DNA of 64,000 bases from Perkinsus olseni (GCA_013115135.1 JABANP010000195.1:26798-90797), one strand, 5' to 3'. Counted from the stretch's first letter, positions 21,801 through 34,976 are shown. Numbers and translations are program-made. The notes: generated by a model from the letters alone, not told the origin.

Positions 21801-24800
21801 GTCCCTCTGTTCCTGCAACGACTTCTCGAACTTCCCCTCCAACGCCGCAATCCTTTCAGCGTGGTACGAGTCCCTACAGACCGAGTTTCACGCGTACATT
21901 CGCTTCGCCCCCCCGACCTGTGGCGCAGCTGGTAGTCCGTTTGGTTGGCGAGCTCCTCCACTTGGCGTCGGAGATCCTTCCGTTGATGTTGCTTCTCGTC
22001 CAGTGCCGTTTTGGTCATCAGCACCTCTTCCGAGTACCTGCAAAATAACTATCGAATAACTATTGACAAACAATGGAACATATCCACTCAGAGACACCTA
22101 CTCGCAACAGCACCAACAGGCCACCGTGAAGGTTAAAATCACATTCCACACAAGGCGATCCATCGAATACCAGAAGCCGACCACGCGAGACTCTGCCGTC
22201 CAGACAGGTAAACGGGAGGTACTCACGGCAATTCCTCGTCTTCTTCAGATCCCTCAGCACCTCCACTCTGCCGAATGGGCAGCAGCCTACTCTTATTCCT
22301 GATCACGTAAGCCTGAATGTCTATCACGAATGATGTAATGCCCACCGTATCTCAAAGACATATACACAACCGTCCTCCCCACAGGTGAAGAGCATCCTGA
22401 GAACGCAACCGCAAGTAACTACCAAATCGAGCTTTGTCAGCACAAAGCCCATCCGAATGAACAGACAGAGCAAGGGCAGTCGCGCAAACCCAAGAAGATG
22501 CAGAGCGAGTAGAATACCACTGGACCCCGGGCGAGTCGCGAGGCCTGTCCACGTGCATATCTTGCCTTTCATCGGCGGTTATTGCCATCCTTGTGACCTC
22601 ACCAAAGTGACACAGCTGCTCTGAGAATCTGACAGAGCACTCCATGTTGAGCCGAGAACTTCCAGAACAGCCTGCGCGCCCGAGTCGAAGGTAACCGATG
22701 CATGCTGAGAGGGGGCCGGCGGTATGCCCGCTGGGGAAAAATGAGTTTGCTGCCCACTTCACGAAGGAATGCTCCGGACACCGACGTACATAGCATCGGG
22801 CCTCGACGTAGGAGCCGATGCCACCTCATCCCCAACGACACCAGCATCATTATCGTAGCTCTCTTCCGGGAGGAGACGATAGCATCGGATTGCTCCACCG
22901 AGAACTGAGAGGCAACTAAAGTACAGCTGCGCACCATCATCCGCCACCTTCACTGTCCTCCGGCGAAGAAGTACTCACGAACAGAGTCTTGGTACCTAGC
23001 AACCGCACATTGAGTGGAGTCTATCGAGGCTAAGAGCGTGCTACTTTCTCCAAGACATATTTGACCGAAGTGGACAGGGCCAGTCACATCATCGTCGCAG
23101 GACGGTTTTGCATCGATCGAGCCTTGAAGTTGGGAGGAGTAGACCTCCCGGATGCTGCTGTTGTTGCCGACAGCGTATCTCAGCGTGGCCGAGCGTATGG
23201 AGACAACAAACAGTCATCGGAAGCTACACTCGGGTAACTGGCAAGCCGTTCTGCAATAAGCCTTTCTTGCTGACTGCAGATGTATCAGTCCACACAGCGG
23301 CCGAGGATACGAAGGAGCTCTTGTTGACCCAATCCGATAGGCGCTGGCCGCTGCCGACCATGTCATATTCGTACCTTAGCGAGATGGCTGTTGAGAAAGA
23401 CAGGAAGTAACATAACTTATACGTCAGTTCATAATGTACCTATATTAACATACAATATTTTATTTAGCATACTGGTACTATGGATTTGCCTGACCGCAAT
23501 CGACGGCCAGAATGAAGCGCCCTGCAAACGAGACGAAATCTTACTCATGAGCCGAGTGAAATCGCACTCGGCGTCGTTTCGTGGACCTAGTTTGTAGGGT
23601 ATAAGATGAGCGAACGACTGTGGCATGGTCGATGCGCACGCAAATACCCGATCAACGCTAGCGACACTCACACAGCACCATCCATTCCGCCACTGACCAG
23701 CCTCGTATCATCCCAGTTCCAGCAGATGGCTCTAACCTAGGAGAGAATATCCTCATCATCACAACCACGAGTTGCGCACCTTATTATTATGACCCTTCAG
23801 CTGATAGACGCGCTCGCATGTGAACGTCTTGTAGATCTGAGAGCAAGTGCCTACTGAAAGCACCGGAGATTTCCTCCCAACCTCCACGTTGTTGCCGCTA
23901 GCTGCTGCGAATAGATGGCCGCCATTACTAAAGCGACACTCCCGACAGCTTTTGATTTGCGGGAAGTCCTTGTAAGTCTTCAGCTCATCTTTGAGGACCT
24001 GCGCCGGAAAGCAAAGCAAAAATGGCCGAATGTCGTGAACTACTACCGACCAGTAGTCATTATCAGTTTGACAGCAAAAACTCAAACAATACAAGTTTAC
24101 GACCACTCCAGAAAAATCTTTCTAACTACGACCAGTGCACAGTCGGAGTCCCGAGGGTTCACATCCATCAATCTAAGCCTGTCGACGAAGCCGACTAGAG
24201 CTTGTAGTCCGCCGGGGTGCAGAGCGATGGAGAAGGCCTCTTCCATAAAATACTGCTCCAGCTCGCAACGACGTTCCCAAAAGTTCCATAGTCTCACCTG
24301 CAGAAAGGAACTCATTCCCGGGCGGGCATTCGCTCCCTCACCGTATGGTCAGCTCCACAAGTAGCTACTATCGGCCTCCGAACACAGACGTCCATGGCCA
24401 GCACTGGTCCTGCGTGGAACGAACCTATATACTGAAGCTCGATCGTAGTTCACGTAGAATTTCGTTACACAGCATCCACTTTGCGGGCTGCTTTTCTGGC
24501 AAGTACTCCTCATCTCCTCTGCTTCCTTTGAGAGGTGCTTCCCTCAGGCCTGATAGCAGAGGATGTCCATCTAATCAGTTGAATTCATTCGTGGCTCACG
24601 TTTGGCGGAGCGAAGCGGGATCGGGATTAGCTGGCCACGGTCTGTGATGGCTGCCAAGCAATCCTCCGAGGGCGACAAGGATATCGATAAAAGCTTCGTG
24701 CTACGGGCCTAAGGTAACAAATTTTCCTCAGGAAAACGCGCAAGATCATCCAATCCGGACCTTGCTCGTGGTATTTGCTTCTCCGTGGGGCGAGGACAGT

Positions 24801-27800
24801 CCGGCAGCTGGCAAAAAATCGACTCTTGCAAACCAGCGAAGTTCCATTGTTACCCGACAAACTTCCGGGTTGGCTTTCACCTCCGGAAGGGTGCTTTCCC
24901 GGTGGATCCACCGAGAAGATCCTCGAGAGACGATATGGCTGAGAGGAAGCAGGCATCAGAATCGGAGCAAGGGAGGAGCGTCACCTGTTCTGGGTCATCG
25001 GAGTTCTTCCTCAACGTCCTCACTATACCGTCATCACTAACCGTGAGAAAGCCTCCTTTCGACCATGGTACCATAATGCGATACGCACCGTTGGTGGCTG
25101 TGGGGTCGATGATCAGTGATTGCCTGACCGACAACACATACCATGGTATCGACAGTATCTGACCCAGTTTGGGCCCACTCGCGAGCCACTGAAGCACGGC
25201 ATCCATAGGAACATCTACCGCTGAGTAGAGACTCGCCGGTCTAGACTCCGTACTTCACGATTCTGTATGGCGAGTCCTAGCTTCAGATTGACGAGGCTAG
25301 TTATCGGTTACTCCAACGCTAAGAGACTCGTCATAGACTGCGGGGGACCCACAGTCCAAGACGAGGACTGCAATGAGTGATGACGGTCGTCAGAAGGACA
25401 ATATTACGGTCTACCGTGGTCTCCGATTTAAACCGGGAGTCCTCGTATTTCATATCGCAATCCTCAACGGTCCGCACTCTAAGGTAACTTAGACGCGCTG
25501 CTTAGTGCGCTTATTTAAACCGCGCTCGGTGCGGACTGAAGTCCGGCGGACTCTCACAGCCCGATACGAAGACATGGTCAAACAAGTCGTTCATTACACC
25601 GCCCGTAATACGAGTCTACTGGTGTTGATTGGATTTCGCTCAAATCATAGCAAACCGTGCGCCATGACATGACGTGGGTGATGCATGCTGTCAGGGCGGC
25701 GCGCCGCGGCGTGTGAGCAGGTTGAAGCAACGAAAAGATGCGTCTCACAGCTTACTTGAACACTCCGTACTCGTCGAAAAGCAGAAGCTTCCCATCCGAA
25801 GTCCCACAAATGACGTCGCCAGCCTGAAGGTGCTTAGTTGAGGCGCCTCGTGGAGCGAGAGCAGCCCCACCTCAGTCCAAAGATGACTGGTGACTTCGAA
25901 TCCGGATGGAGCATCAGATGGAAAGTCCGGTTCGCCCATCGAGTAATGATGTTCTTCGGGCAAACACTTGAGCTGCTCTTGCACAGGTATCTGTGGAGAC
26001 ACCGTGACGCGAGTACCACTGGCCCAGAGGCTCTGGGCCCTTTCTGCCAACTGTGCGCAGCGTCTGTGATCGCGCGTTAGCCCCGACCAATAGAGAATAC
26101 ACGAATTTCGTGGCACGAACGAAGCAACACGGGTCCGCGCGAACTCCATTTTTCGTGCTGAGAGTTCAACACAACGTCGAGCCGCTAGATTCACTCGAAT
26201 GACACAGGAGCGAGATGTGGGACCACAGAAGCCCGACTCTCACCGCCGCAGTGATCTCTCCAGCAGGGGATACGTGATGAACGGCGACGAAATTGACTCC
26301 GGTGGTGCATAGTTTTGTCCCATCCGAGACAGAAAACGAGACACAAGAGGGCTGAAAGTAACATGCATCATTACGGTGGGAATGATGGGAATCCGAACTC
26401 ACCACAGCCCTCAGGTCTGACGGATAACCGTCCAAGAGCCTAACAGTAGCCGTCATTCGCCCTTGGTCCCAGTCCTGCAGATACGATGTGTACCGCAGGG
26501 CGACAACACTGCTCACCCAGCAGCTCAATCTGTAGTCCGGCCTGGATCCACACTCCGCCATTGGTTGATGATGTCCTTCGGCTGGGCTAAGCTGCGAAGT
26601 ATCCGGGTGGACTTTTGACAGAGCTACCAGATACCTACAGACCCGAGAACGTATGAAATCCAAGACAGAACAGCACTGCCCTTCTTCAGTGAACGCCTTC
26701 AATCAATCATGACATACAGAGCAAATTGCTCCAATCGATCAATCATAGGCGCTCGCTTACACTCACAAATACACCCTCAAGTCATCGAGGAGCCGGTGGA
26801 TTTATTGCATATTACTACGGGTTGCATCCTTACTTGCTCTCCCCTCCAGAGAATGCCATGCAGTCCACATCCTTCACTCCACATTCAGTTCTCAGGGTTT
26901 TCACTCTCTTAGACGAGGCCAGATCGAACACGCTGACGATGGCCTGCTCAGAGTGGCGCTCACCCACAGCCAAGTACCTGCGGGTATACCTCCCGTAGCA
27001 TATCAATTGGAAATGGCGATGAAGTGCCGAACTGACGGAAGGAGCAGCACGCAAGATATCTAGCCACCGACTACAGAGTCGCCTCGCCGCAATGAGGATG
27101 AGCATAATGAGCTACTCGGGTCGAGTAGCTGTCGAGGAACTCGACTCACTTCCGCTCAGCTGAGGTTGCAGTGCAGCAGATCCCTAGGGCTCCCTTCGTA
27201 GCTGGCATGAACGTTTGCGTCCGCTGGTCTACGTGAAGTTGGGTCTGATAAAATCACTTGTAACCCCGGAGGGAGCGAGACCGGAAGTTGCGGGCCCATG
27301 GACTTACGATGTTATTTCCAGCAGCGTAGGCTACATGTTGATCGTCAACGAAGTGTACCTGCGAAAACTCCAATTTTATACGCCCTTCCCGTCATACTTT
27401 CGCCAGTCCTTGAGGCGCTACTTCTCGAGAGAGGATGAAGATTGCATGTAACTCAGCCACGCATCGCTCTGATGTAAATGATACGAATAACACTGACTGA
27501 ATACTCGATAGGGATACGGGCTACTGTCTGCCTTGGATACGCCCGATACACACGTGGCCTGAACTTCCCTACCCCATTCTTCACGTCCGACCGGATGCCG
27601 AAGGCATACCGAGGATGCAGGCTGACTTCTAGGCTCTGATCGACTTGCTTAGTATTGGTAACCTGACCGCCACAAAGACAGTGGGCCGGCGATTCAAGAA
27701 ACTGCCCAGTCAACCAGGCTGTGAGGGACACTCGGTGCCGGAGTTCGGCAGCCGAACTGAGTAGTCTTTTCCTTGGCAAAATGAGCTCCTCGCAGCATTC

Positions 27801-27860
27801 TGAGTGGTGTTCGCTCTCCCAGCGTCGTCCAGTACCAAAGTGCACAAGTACTTCATGCAC
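18839..27860 (-). CDS. CFAP57: cilia- and flagella-associated protein 57 (WDR65)
   Basis: About 9 kb and many short exons. CFAP57 is an inner-arm-dynein/nexin-region axonemal protein with N-terminal WD40 repeats and a C-terminal coiled coil. In order: LHPRYAFGIRSDVKNG then VHFVDDQHVAYAAGNNI (27.56 and 27.36 kb), RYLAVGERHSEQAIVSVFDL (27.0), DVICGTSDGKLLLFDEYG (25.75), RIMVPWSKGGFLTVSDDG (25.1), VRLWNFWERRCELEQYF with FSIALHPGG and VGFVDRLRLMDVN (24.3-24.1), CRECRFSNGGHLFAAASGN (23.9), VRAICWNWDDTRLVSGGMDG (23.7), LFTCGEDGCVYVFEI (22.4), MTKTALDEKQ..QVEELANQ (22.0), then coiled coil with RAFKTDLYHTTQHI (19.9), MQENIALLSEIGELRKEL (19.3) and a final IAELREKIRGREEII. The stop is at 18839. Each block aligns with the animal protein in the same order. 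The start codon is uncertain. Confidence 0.9.
24605..24616 (+). repeat. GCGGAGCGAAGC 12-mer copy 2
   Basis: Lies within CFAP57. On the gene strand the frame through it reads IPLRSAK just before a GTGAGC donor, so it appears to be exonic here. Confidence 0.7.
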
Positions 27861-28252
27861 TCTTTCTCATTCGGTACGTAAGTTCGAGCTAGAAAGTGGA
27901 GTGGGAATTGAAGGCTGGCCACTCGCTATTCCCTTCCGGAACGTCCACCACCCAATCATACCTCGGTTCTATCGACTGCTCCAGCGTTCTTACTCGTGGC
28001 CATTCAGAGGTGCTAACAAACAACTGGAAGGCTTTCTCTCCTTCGACCTCTGCTCCTCGCGATGCAAGTCCTCGCGACGAGGTACCGTGCCCTCCGTGCC
28101 GTCAAGATCAGCGCTCGCTCTCCGTGACCCCAGAGCCTCTAACCCCGTTTTAATTTACAAGTAGCACAGCTCACAGAAGCAAGCGGCTAAAGCCATGAGA
28201 TGTTCTGCTAAACCTGTCGATCACAATTTTCCTGACTCGCCGCCCAAGACAG

Positions 28253-31069
28253 CTACGTAGGTATAGCATACGGATGCCCTTCAGTGTTGAGAACGTACAC
28301 GCTGTGATGCAAGAGGATACCGTCCTGCACGCCTGGACTCTCACCAATGGAGTCCGGGGAGAAGAGGAGGTAGAGGTACTTCAAGGTTTCTAAAATTGGA
28401 TCGGATGCTCAATTCCGAGGGTACCGTGACAGTGCTCGATGGACCTAGTCGCAGGGCGCATGCGCCGACATTTCTCGGTCAAACAAGACGCAGTAAGATA
28501 TCCTCAATCGGACCGAAGCAGTCCCCGGGAATCGCGAGGAGCAAAGTGGTCCCCATGGAATGATACCAGAAAAGAAGTAGGTCGGTTGCCATCCTGTACA
28601 ACTGCCGGACTTTCTGACGTTGCCCAGAGAAGAATAACCATAAGGTGTGCGTGCATGACGCTCGAGTGCTCGAGCCATACGCCAGCCAGCTTCTCTGTAG
28701 TACCTCAGTCATCAAATGAGACGTGAAAAGCGAGTGAAAAATTCTCTGAACGTGAAAATCACAGCCCATTGATTCAATGCCATGCGACCACTTAGACCAG
28801 ACGTCGCTTTTCGAGCGTCCATACGAACGAACCTTGCGGAACCACTAAAGCTATGGCCCACCGGTTCCATTGGGAACCCCATGAGCTCACCAATCTCCGG
28901 TGGCTCTCCACATGTACCACAGAGCCTCAATAGCCTCTGGTCTGAGGAGATTGTGCATGGCGCCAACGTCGATACCGCCTCAACTCACATCCCTATACAT
29001 GCTGAGGTGAGGTTTTTCGCCCAGTCAAGCTCTTGAGCGATACTGAGGGTTCCGCCAGTTGACACTAGCAGATCCTCGAAAGCCGTTGATGTGCGCCAAC
29101 GCTCCCTCCTTGACGGCGTATACGAATCCGATCTGAGTCGAGGCACGATGGGTTCGTGGAAGCCCAGTCTAGTGAAGCCTTCGAGTGGACGGCCCAGCAG
29201 TGCCCTGCCGCCCTATTGCCACCCACGCACTCTCTCATAAATGAAGCTTGCAATGATCCCCCTACTGGACTCAGGAGAAGTGAGCTCACCCGTACTCGTT
29301 ATAGTCTTTCCGAACGATGTAGTCCAGCGCCAGAGTCCCTGGTAGAAAACAGGTGAGGTGGTCCATTTTCGGAACCGACCGGTAGAGTTCGAAACTGACA
29401 TCGGAAAAAATGTCCCGCTAGGCCCAAAGAAGCTTGAGAGCAGAGACGCGCAGCGACCGTGGGCAACTTCTGGGAGCTAGCACATCGTTCAGGGCGGAGA
29501 CCCAAGTCATATCATCCTCACTACTCAGCGATGCGGTCTTGTCCCACACCGTCCACTTCAGCATGTGAATTGACGTTATGATAGATCTTATACATGCTGT
29601 TCTGCCAGCTCCTCAGCAACGAGGAATCGCTCTTGCCTCCCAGGATCCACTCCTTTAACAAGTACCTGACCATGGAGGGCTCCATGGTCTACCTGGCCCA
29701 CTGCTCGAGCTGATAACTCGAGGGACGGCCATGGCCTACTCATAGTAGGGAGTCGCCTCGTGCTCCGAGACCTAGTTTATTTCCGGGGATATCTTTGAAG
29801 TCATCCATCCCCTGTGGAACTAGCGGCAGTAGGACCGGGAGAAGTCCGCCGGCATCAACATTGTAGTGTGTTCGCAATAGCACACGAACCTGGCACCAGA
29901 AAGCCGCGATTGGCAACTCGCGAACAGAGAAGCAGCAAGCCAGTACTATTCATCTGCAACCCATCGACCCGAAATCAGTCCATCGTTTGCACAACTCGAA
30001 CTCTCAAGCGGATGAGGTGTATGCAAACTAGGCGAGATAACATCCCGACTCTCAATCTTGCGAGGCCTGTGACACAGTGGTTTGAGCTTTCGGCGCCGCT
30101 CGATCAAAGTGCAGGCCCGCAACCACAGCAACGTGCATTCTTGACGCCATAGCGCTCCACTTCGAAGCGCGATAACTCCGACACTCGCCAATGAGTTCGT
30201 TCGTATATTATCCATACGTTGGCGGCTGCCTCGGCGAAAACAGGGTTGCCGGTGACCAGTGTGGCCGCTCTGAGATCGAGGCCGACGTTCGCCTCCGATA
30301 AACTAACGTATCCCGCAAGCAGAGCGCCTCCCCCTGTCAACAGAGCAAAACATGAGCCTTCGGACACAGCATTCTCGCACACACCTGTCGCAAGGTTGAT
30401 GTCCGAATACGGTAAATGTGGAGTCTTTCTCTCCCGGTTATTGGCGTGAGGGTAGAACGCCTTCACCAACCTCAGCCCGATATCCTCAGCCATCTCGGCC
30501 AGCATGGCTCTCTGGCGAGAATCAGGAACCGCCAGGGTCCATCCGCCTAAGTACCTGAATGGAGGTGAGACGCTTCCTAGCAATGCCCCATACGATGCTG
30601 CCACGATGATTGAAAATATGGTCGGACTCGCCCAGATTGGAATGTATTAACCGAGGAACACCCCTGACAGACTCTCGTGAAGCCTCCTGGGGGAGGAAAG
30701 GCCCGAAGCGTTAACTTTCGGCCACCCTTCAGGCTGCTTGCTACCACTCCTTTCCCATCTCACCCGCCTAGTATCCGAATCGTAGACTCGAAGGTATTAA
30801 CAGAAAGATTCTTGCTATGAGCCTCTCTGTAATGCTGATGGAGCCAGTCGACAGCCCGATCAAACTCGGCTCGCATGCCCATCAAAGCGAGCGTGTCGAG
30901 AGCGTCGACCATGGTCAAACTCAAGCCGCCCCAATTGTCGACACCTGCCGAGCGGAAAAAAGCAGGCAAGAAAGCAGCTATGAAGAATGCCACCTTCCCC
31001 AGACAGAGTATTAGTCTCATCAGCGCCAAACGCGACGGCTTCATACCGTCCATAGGCGTGCTGCATCAT
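28253..31069 (-). CDS. class I alpha-1,2-mannosidase, GH47 family
   Basis: Glycan-trimming enzyme of the ER/Golgi. First exon seen: MMQHAYGRYEAVAFGADE (31069). Then DNWGGLSLTMVDALDTLALM and NTFESTIRILGG (30.9-30.77 kb), a block with PHLPYSDINLATGV and LVTGNPVFAEAA (30.5-30.2), KMDHLTCFLPGTLALDYIV (29.4), ELDWAKNLTSAC (29.0), NLLRPEAIEALWYMWRATGD (28.9), ETLKYLYLLFSPDSI (28.35) and VYVLNTEGHPYAIPT with the stop at 28253. These are the successive GH47 signature blocks. HLTCFLPGTLAL favours the ER-mannosidase/Golgi-mannosidase-I branch over EDEM. The usual C-terminal TEAHP is TEGHP here. Exon borders are approximate. No signal anchor was found, so an upstream exon is likely. Confidence 0.85.
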
Positions 31070-31129
31070 TCCTTCTATCGCCTGTTGCCGACGATAGGAG
31101 TTCTCGAGGAGCCACTAAAACACCAATAA

Positions 31130-32122
31130 GACCAATAACAGCTCTACTAATGAATGTCATGTTGAACCGGTAGGCGCCCGGATACAGTTTTAAAGGGTTC
31201 CGGGCCTAGTCACCTGACAGTACGACCTAGCTCTAACCCCCTCTAAGCCGAGACCGGGCCGTCGAGAATGGAACGAAGCAACATTTCGAGCCCAACACAA
31301 TAGAATCTCCCTGAATCCGAGGCGTAAAACTGAGCACTCCCACCAGCATTCGGGGAGCGGAGCGCTGTGAGCGCTCAGGTTAGCCCGGGTCGCAAATCGC
31401 CACCTGCCCAGTCAGCCGATCGATGTTGGCTCACCTCTCGGAAGTCCAGACACTCGGATGCCAAGAACGGGCATCTCTTGAGATGGACAATATCGCCATA
31501 GGCCCGCTGCGTTGTTCTGGACGCCCAAATAGAAAACTTCTTACTGTGCTGAACGGATGGAGATAAAGGAAGACATACCTGAACGATAGAAAACTAACTG
31601 TCGGAGCGAGGCCGAGGGAATACTTTATAAATGAGCGGGAGCGTTATTCCTAAAAGTTCGCCGCATCACGAGAAGGGGTTACCAACCGGTCTGAACCGTT
31701 CGCCGCGGACTCACATCAACGGGGCCACTGTCCCATAATGAACCTGGTTCTGCAAGTGGGTCGAAGGCTGCTGCCACCCACGCCGAAACAACAACGGCAA
31801 GCAGATGAAATAGCATTGGTTGAGACAAAAAATCTGCTCAGGACATCGGGTTGAGAGCTGGTCTAGAGATGCCCGAATTAGGGGACTGAACTCAACAGCA
31901 TTCGAGCGACAGAGCACCAAGAACCTGATAACGATTGATGATTGTGAAACATTGTCTACTTCCAAAAAAGACCTAGGTTTGAATATTATTAAAAGAACCC
32001 ACTGCTCGAGAGCAGGCTAGTGAGGGACCACCCGGGGACAACAGTAACGACATCCTTGAAGGAACAAGGGAGTATTCACTGGTATTCCCAACGAGCCGGT
32101 GGCACAGACATCATGATGATAC
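31130..32122. other. intergenic between mannosidase and Mei2-like gene
   Basis: No gene recognised. Around 31355-31376 an AGCGGAGCGCTG/GAGCGCTC self-complementary stretch resembles, but does not match, the 12-mer repeat. Confidence 0.4.
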
Positions 32123-32229
32123 TACAGGGTGCCGACTTAAAAAGGGCAGACCCCTCATGAATTGTTCGTGCGAACGAGTTGAGAGTTGTATTCATGAGGG
32201 GTCTGCCCTTTTTAAGTCGGCACCCTGTA
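32123..32229. mobile_element. MITE, Tc1/mariner-type, perfect 40-bp terminal inverted repeats
   Basis: Positions 32123-32162 are the exact reverse complement of 32190-32229. Ends read TACAGGGTG...CACCCTGTA, with the TA dinucleotide at each end typical of Tc1/mariner insertion (TA target duplication). The 27-bp centre holds its own palindrome GTTCGTGCGAAC. Total length is 107 bp and nothing is coded, so this is a non-autonomous element. The lack of any arm mismatch suggests a recent insertion. Confidence 0.9.
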
Positions 32230-32238
32230 TTATAGTGG

Positions 32239-32262
32239 TTACAGCAGTAGCAGCAGCAGCAG
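32239..32262. repeat. CAG/AGC trinucleotide tract
   Basis: A short interrupted AGC/CAG microsatellite immediately to the right of the MITE. Confidence 0.8.
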
Positions 32263-32663
32263 CAATAGGAGGCAAATTACTACTAGGCCAGCAGTACAGA
32301 GGAACGTCACGATCATACAGAGCAAATTAATGATGGTAGTCGCTGACGGAAGAACCGAAACGGCGGCCACCAATTTACGGGAGATGAGATTTCGAGGGTT
32401 GTTGTGGTAGTTCATGTCAGACTGTCGAGAATGGGCAGAATGATATTTGAAATGATGAAGGTACTACTACAATCATATTAGGCAACTTAATACGAGCAGT
32501 CGACGGCGGTACGATGAATCTATCTAGCGGCAATAAGATGGACTTCATAGTAGTGGGGACAATAGTCCGCCACTGTGAATGAAGAAGAGAGAAATTACTA
32601 TCAAAACCACACGAGCATTCGCCACAGGCTGATGCTTCTGAATTCATCATCACTGAACGACCA
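32263..32663. other. 3' flank of the Mei2-like gene
   Basis: No gene recognised. Two similar stretches (about 32300-32400 and 32440-32540), each with a GATCATAC/CAATCATA, AAATTAAT/CAACTTAA, GTCG(C/A)(T/C)G and GG(A/C)(G/A)AT(G/A)AGAT order, suggest a diverged tandem duplication. Confidence 0.35.
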
Positions 32664-34508
32664 CTACTGGGTGAGGTAGTCATCCAGAGGGCCCACATTG
32701 AACTGGAGGTCAGAGTCATCGTCACCATAACCACGGTCGAAGGTATTCTCGGCGAGCTTCACGACCTTACCATCAACCTCGACCGTTCCCGCGATGATAG
32801 CGTCCTTCGCTGAACGGGCCACAGCAGAGCTCTCGAACGTGACCTTGCACTGGTTGTTATCATCAATCAGGCACGAGATCACCGGTCCGAACCGAGATGA
32901 CAGCAGCTCCACCATCTGCCCACGGTAACGTCGTGAAGGGATGCCGACGATGATGACCTCGCTGGCAATCTTGTCTGTAGACGAGCTCAGACCCGGAGGA
33001 GTAGCCATGCGGAGATTGTCGCCCCTCCTTGAATGCCTTCGAGGCGTCGCCATAGTTAAACATGCCTTCCTGCTGCTCACACCCGACAGGATACGACTGT
33101 CCCTCCTCCCAGTAGTCGAGAGACCGCCCACACGACTGGCGAGAGATCCTCCCACAGGGGCCGGCACCGACTGCATCTTAGCCCAGTTGGCACTGCACAC
33201 CTTACGAGACTTCGAGCTCGGCAGACGGAAGCCTTCGTAGACTGAGGTGAATCTGACTGCCACCTCATGGTTAATCAAGTCGACGAAAGCGTATCCCAAA
33301 TTGCAGTTGTTGGTAGCGTCCTTGGGAGTATAAACGTAGCGAATGTGAGAGTCGCTCGAGAAACCCGAGGCAGTGAACTGTTCCAACAGCATCACTTCAT
33401 CGTACTTGTTGGGAATGTTCCTGAGGATGACGGTACACCAGTCCTTCGGGTCTACTAGGTGTTGCGGTAACGTGTTGAAGGGGGTTGCAGCATGTGCGGT
33501 AGTAGTGGGAGCAGGATGCGATGACGACGGTACCCCACTCGGCGAACTGGACGGCACAGAGAGGCTGTTGTTGGAATTAGACGAAGAGCCCGAGAAGCTC
33601 TTAGGCCTTCTGAGGGTGGGCTCGAGAGAAGCCACTTGCGGAGATCCCTCCGGTGTAGGGGGCTCGGCAGTAGTAGCAGTGAGCGGTGCCAAAGCTGAAG
33701 CCGTATCGTAATTGAAGCCAGCACCGAAGAAGTAGGGAGAAGGGTCCTTAGCAGAACCAGCAGTCGTAGTAGTAGCTGTCGAGGATTGATGCTCCAGGGT
33801 GACGGCGCCTGCGGCCAGCTCCTTACAGTAGTCCTCCCAGATGACGGCGAACCTCTCCAGCATGCGAGTGAGGGCTCGAGTTGCACGCTCCTGACTGGCC
33901 GTCGCCACCGCATCGCCAGCGGTCGTTTTGGCGGCAGTGAGAGCAGCATTAGAAAGTATCTCGAGGCTGGACCGACTAGGCAGTGGAGCGCCGGCTTCCT
34001 CGATACCGATGTCGACTAGGGCCTCGATGAGGTTGAGGGGCATGGGCATGGACAGGAATGACGGGGAATACAGAGAAGGGGTCGATGCCTGAGAAAAAAC
34101 TTTGCACGCGAAATCAAGAACGGCAGGAATGGGTCTCACCATATACGCATCATCCATTTTGCTGTAGCTGATGAGATCTCCAACATCAGCACCCTCAGAC
34201 TCCGTTACAGTGGAGGTGCTCAGGAAGGCCGGGGCGCCAATGGGGTCAGCCTCCAGAGAGAAGCCAGCTGAGATGCGAAGGGCGATGAGTGCTCATCGGA
34301 CGCAATAGATATCACCGAAGAGCCCATCCGGGCTAGGCGGGGTGATCGGGCGCTTTGGCTCAGCGCAAGCATCTCCCTCTTCGTCCCCGACAGGGGGTGG
34401 TGGAGTGATGGGGGGTTTGAAAATGAAAGCGTCGTTATCCGGCAGCGGCCTCTCAGCGACAACATCCGCCTCGTCAGCAGAGATCCTAAGGCTGTCAAAT
34501 TGAACCAT
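32664..34508 (-). CDS. Mei2-type RRM RNA-binding protein
   Basis: Two exons. The first starts at ATG 34508 (an in-frame ATG at 34535 is possible) and is joined in phase across the 48-nt intron 34268-34315. The second exon carries the rest. Midway lies DWCTVILRNIPNKYDEVMLL...SGFSSDSHIRYVYTP...NLGYAFVDLINHEVAVRF, the RRM_2 domain of Mei2/AML proteins (its RNIPNK signature replaces the usual RNP2). A second RRM-like fold follows near the C-terminus (EVIIVGIPSRRYRG...CKVTFESSAVARSAKDAI). The N-terminus is proline-rich (PPITPPPPVG) and Ser/Thr-rich. Mei2 proteins bind RNA and regulate meiosis or differentiation; the role here is inferred only from the domain. Confidence 0.87.
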
Positions 34509-34535
34509 GTAGAGTATGAGCGGTGGTAAAAACAA

Positions 34536-34976
34536 TCAAAAACGAGACATCGGGCCCGTGCGACATGTGCACGCGTGCGCAAAGATGCGCCAATGAACAT
34601 GCGAAGATTCTCACCGCACTCCACCGAATTCCTCCTAGCAACTCTCGGAAGCCTCATCATCCGAAGATTGAAGGCCTAGTCCCTATAAAGTCAATATCAG
34701 CCGAGAGCACTACTAGAACGAGCCTTATGAACGCCGTCATATCCCGGTGGGTGGAGAAAGGCTTTCATTGTCACCCACTTGGGGCTGTTCATACCGATGT
34801 CGGGACCAGGAACTGAACCCGGGTGAGTCCACAGGAACGGACAGAAGTACCACTTCTTCAAATCAAGACCCTGGTAGTATCGCCCCCTCATTGAATGACA
34901 TGCTCAAGCCAAGGCCATTAACACAGGTGTATAATATTACATCACTAGACAGTCAAAATGGAAGTCAGAAATGCTA
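34536..34976. other. intergenic, with a T-arm-like fragment
   Basis: No gene recognised. The minus strand at about 34805-34830 reads CCCGGGTTCAGTTCCTGG, a T-arm-like remnant without the rest of a tRNA. Confidence 0.4.
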
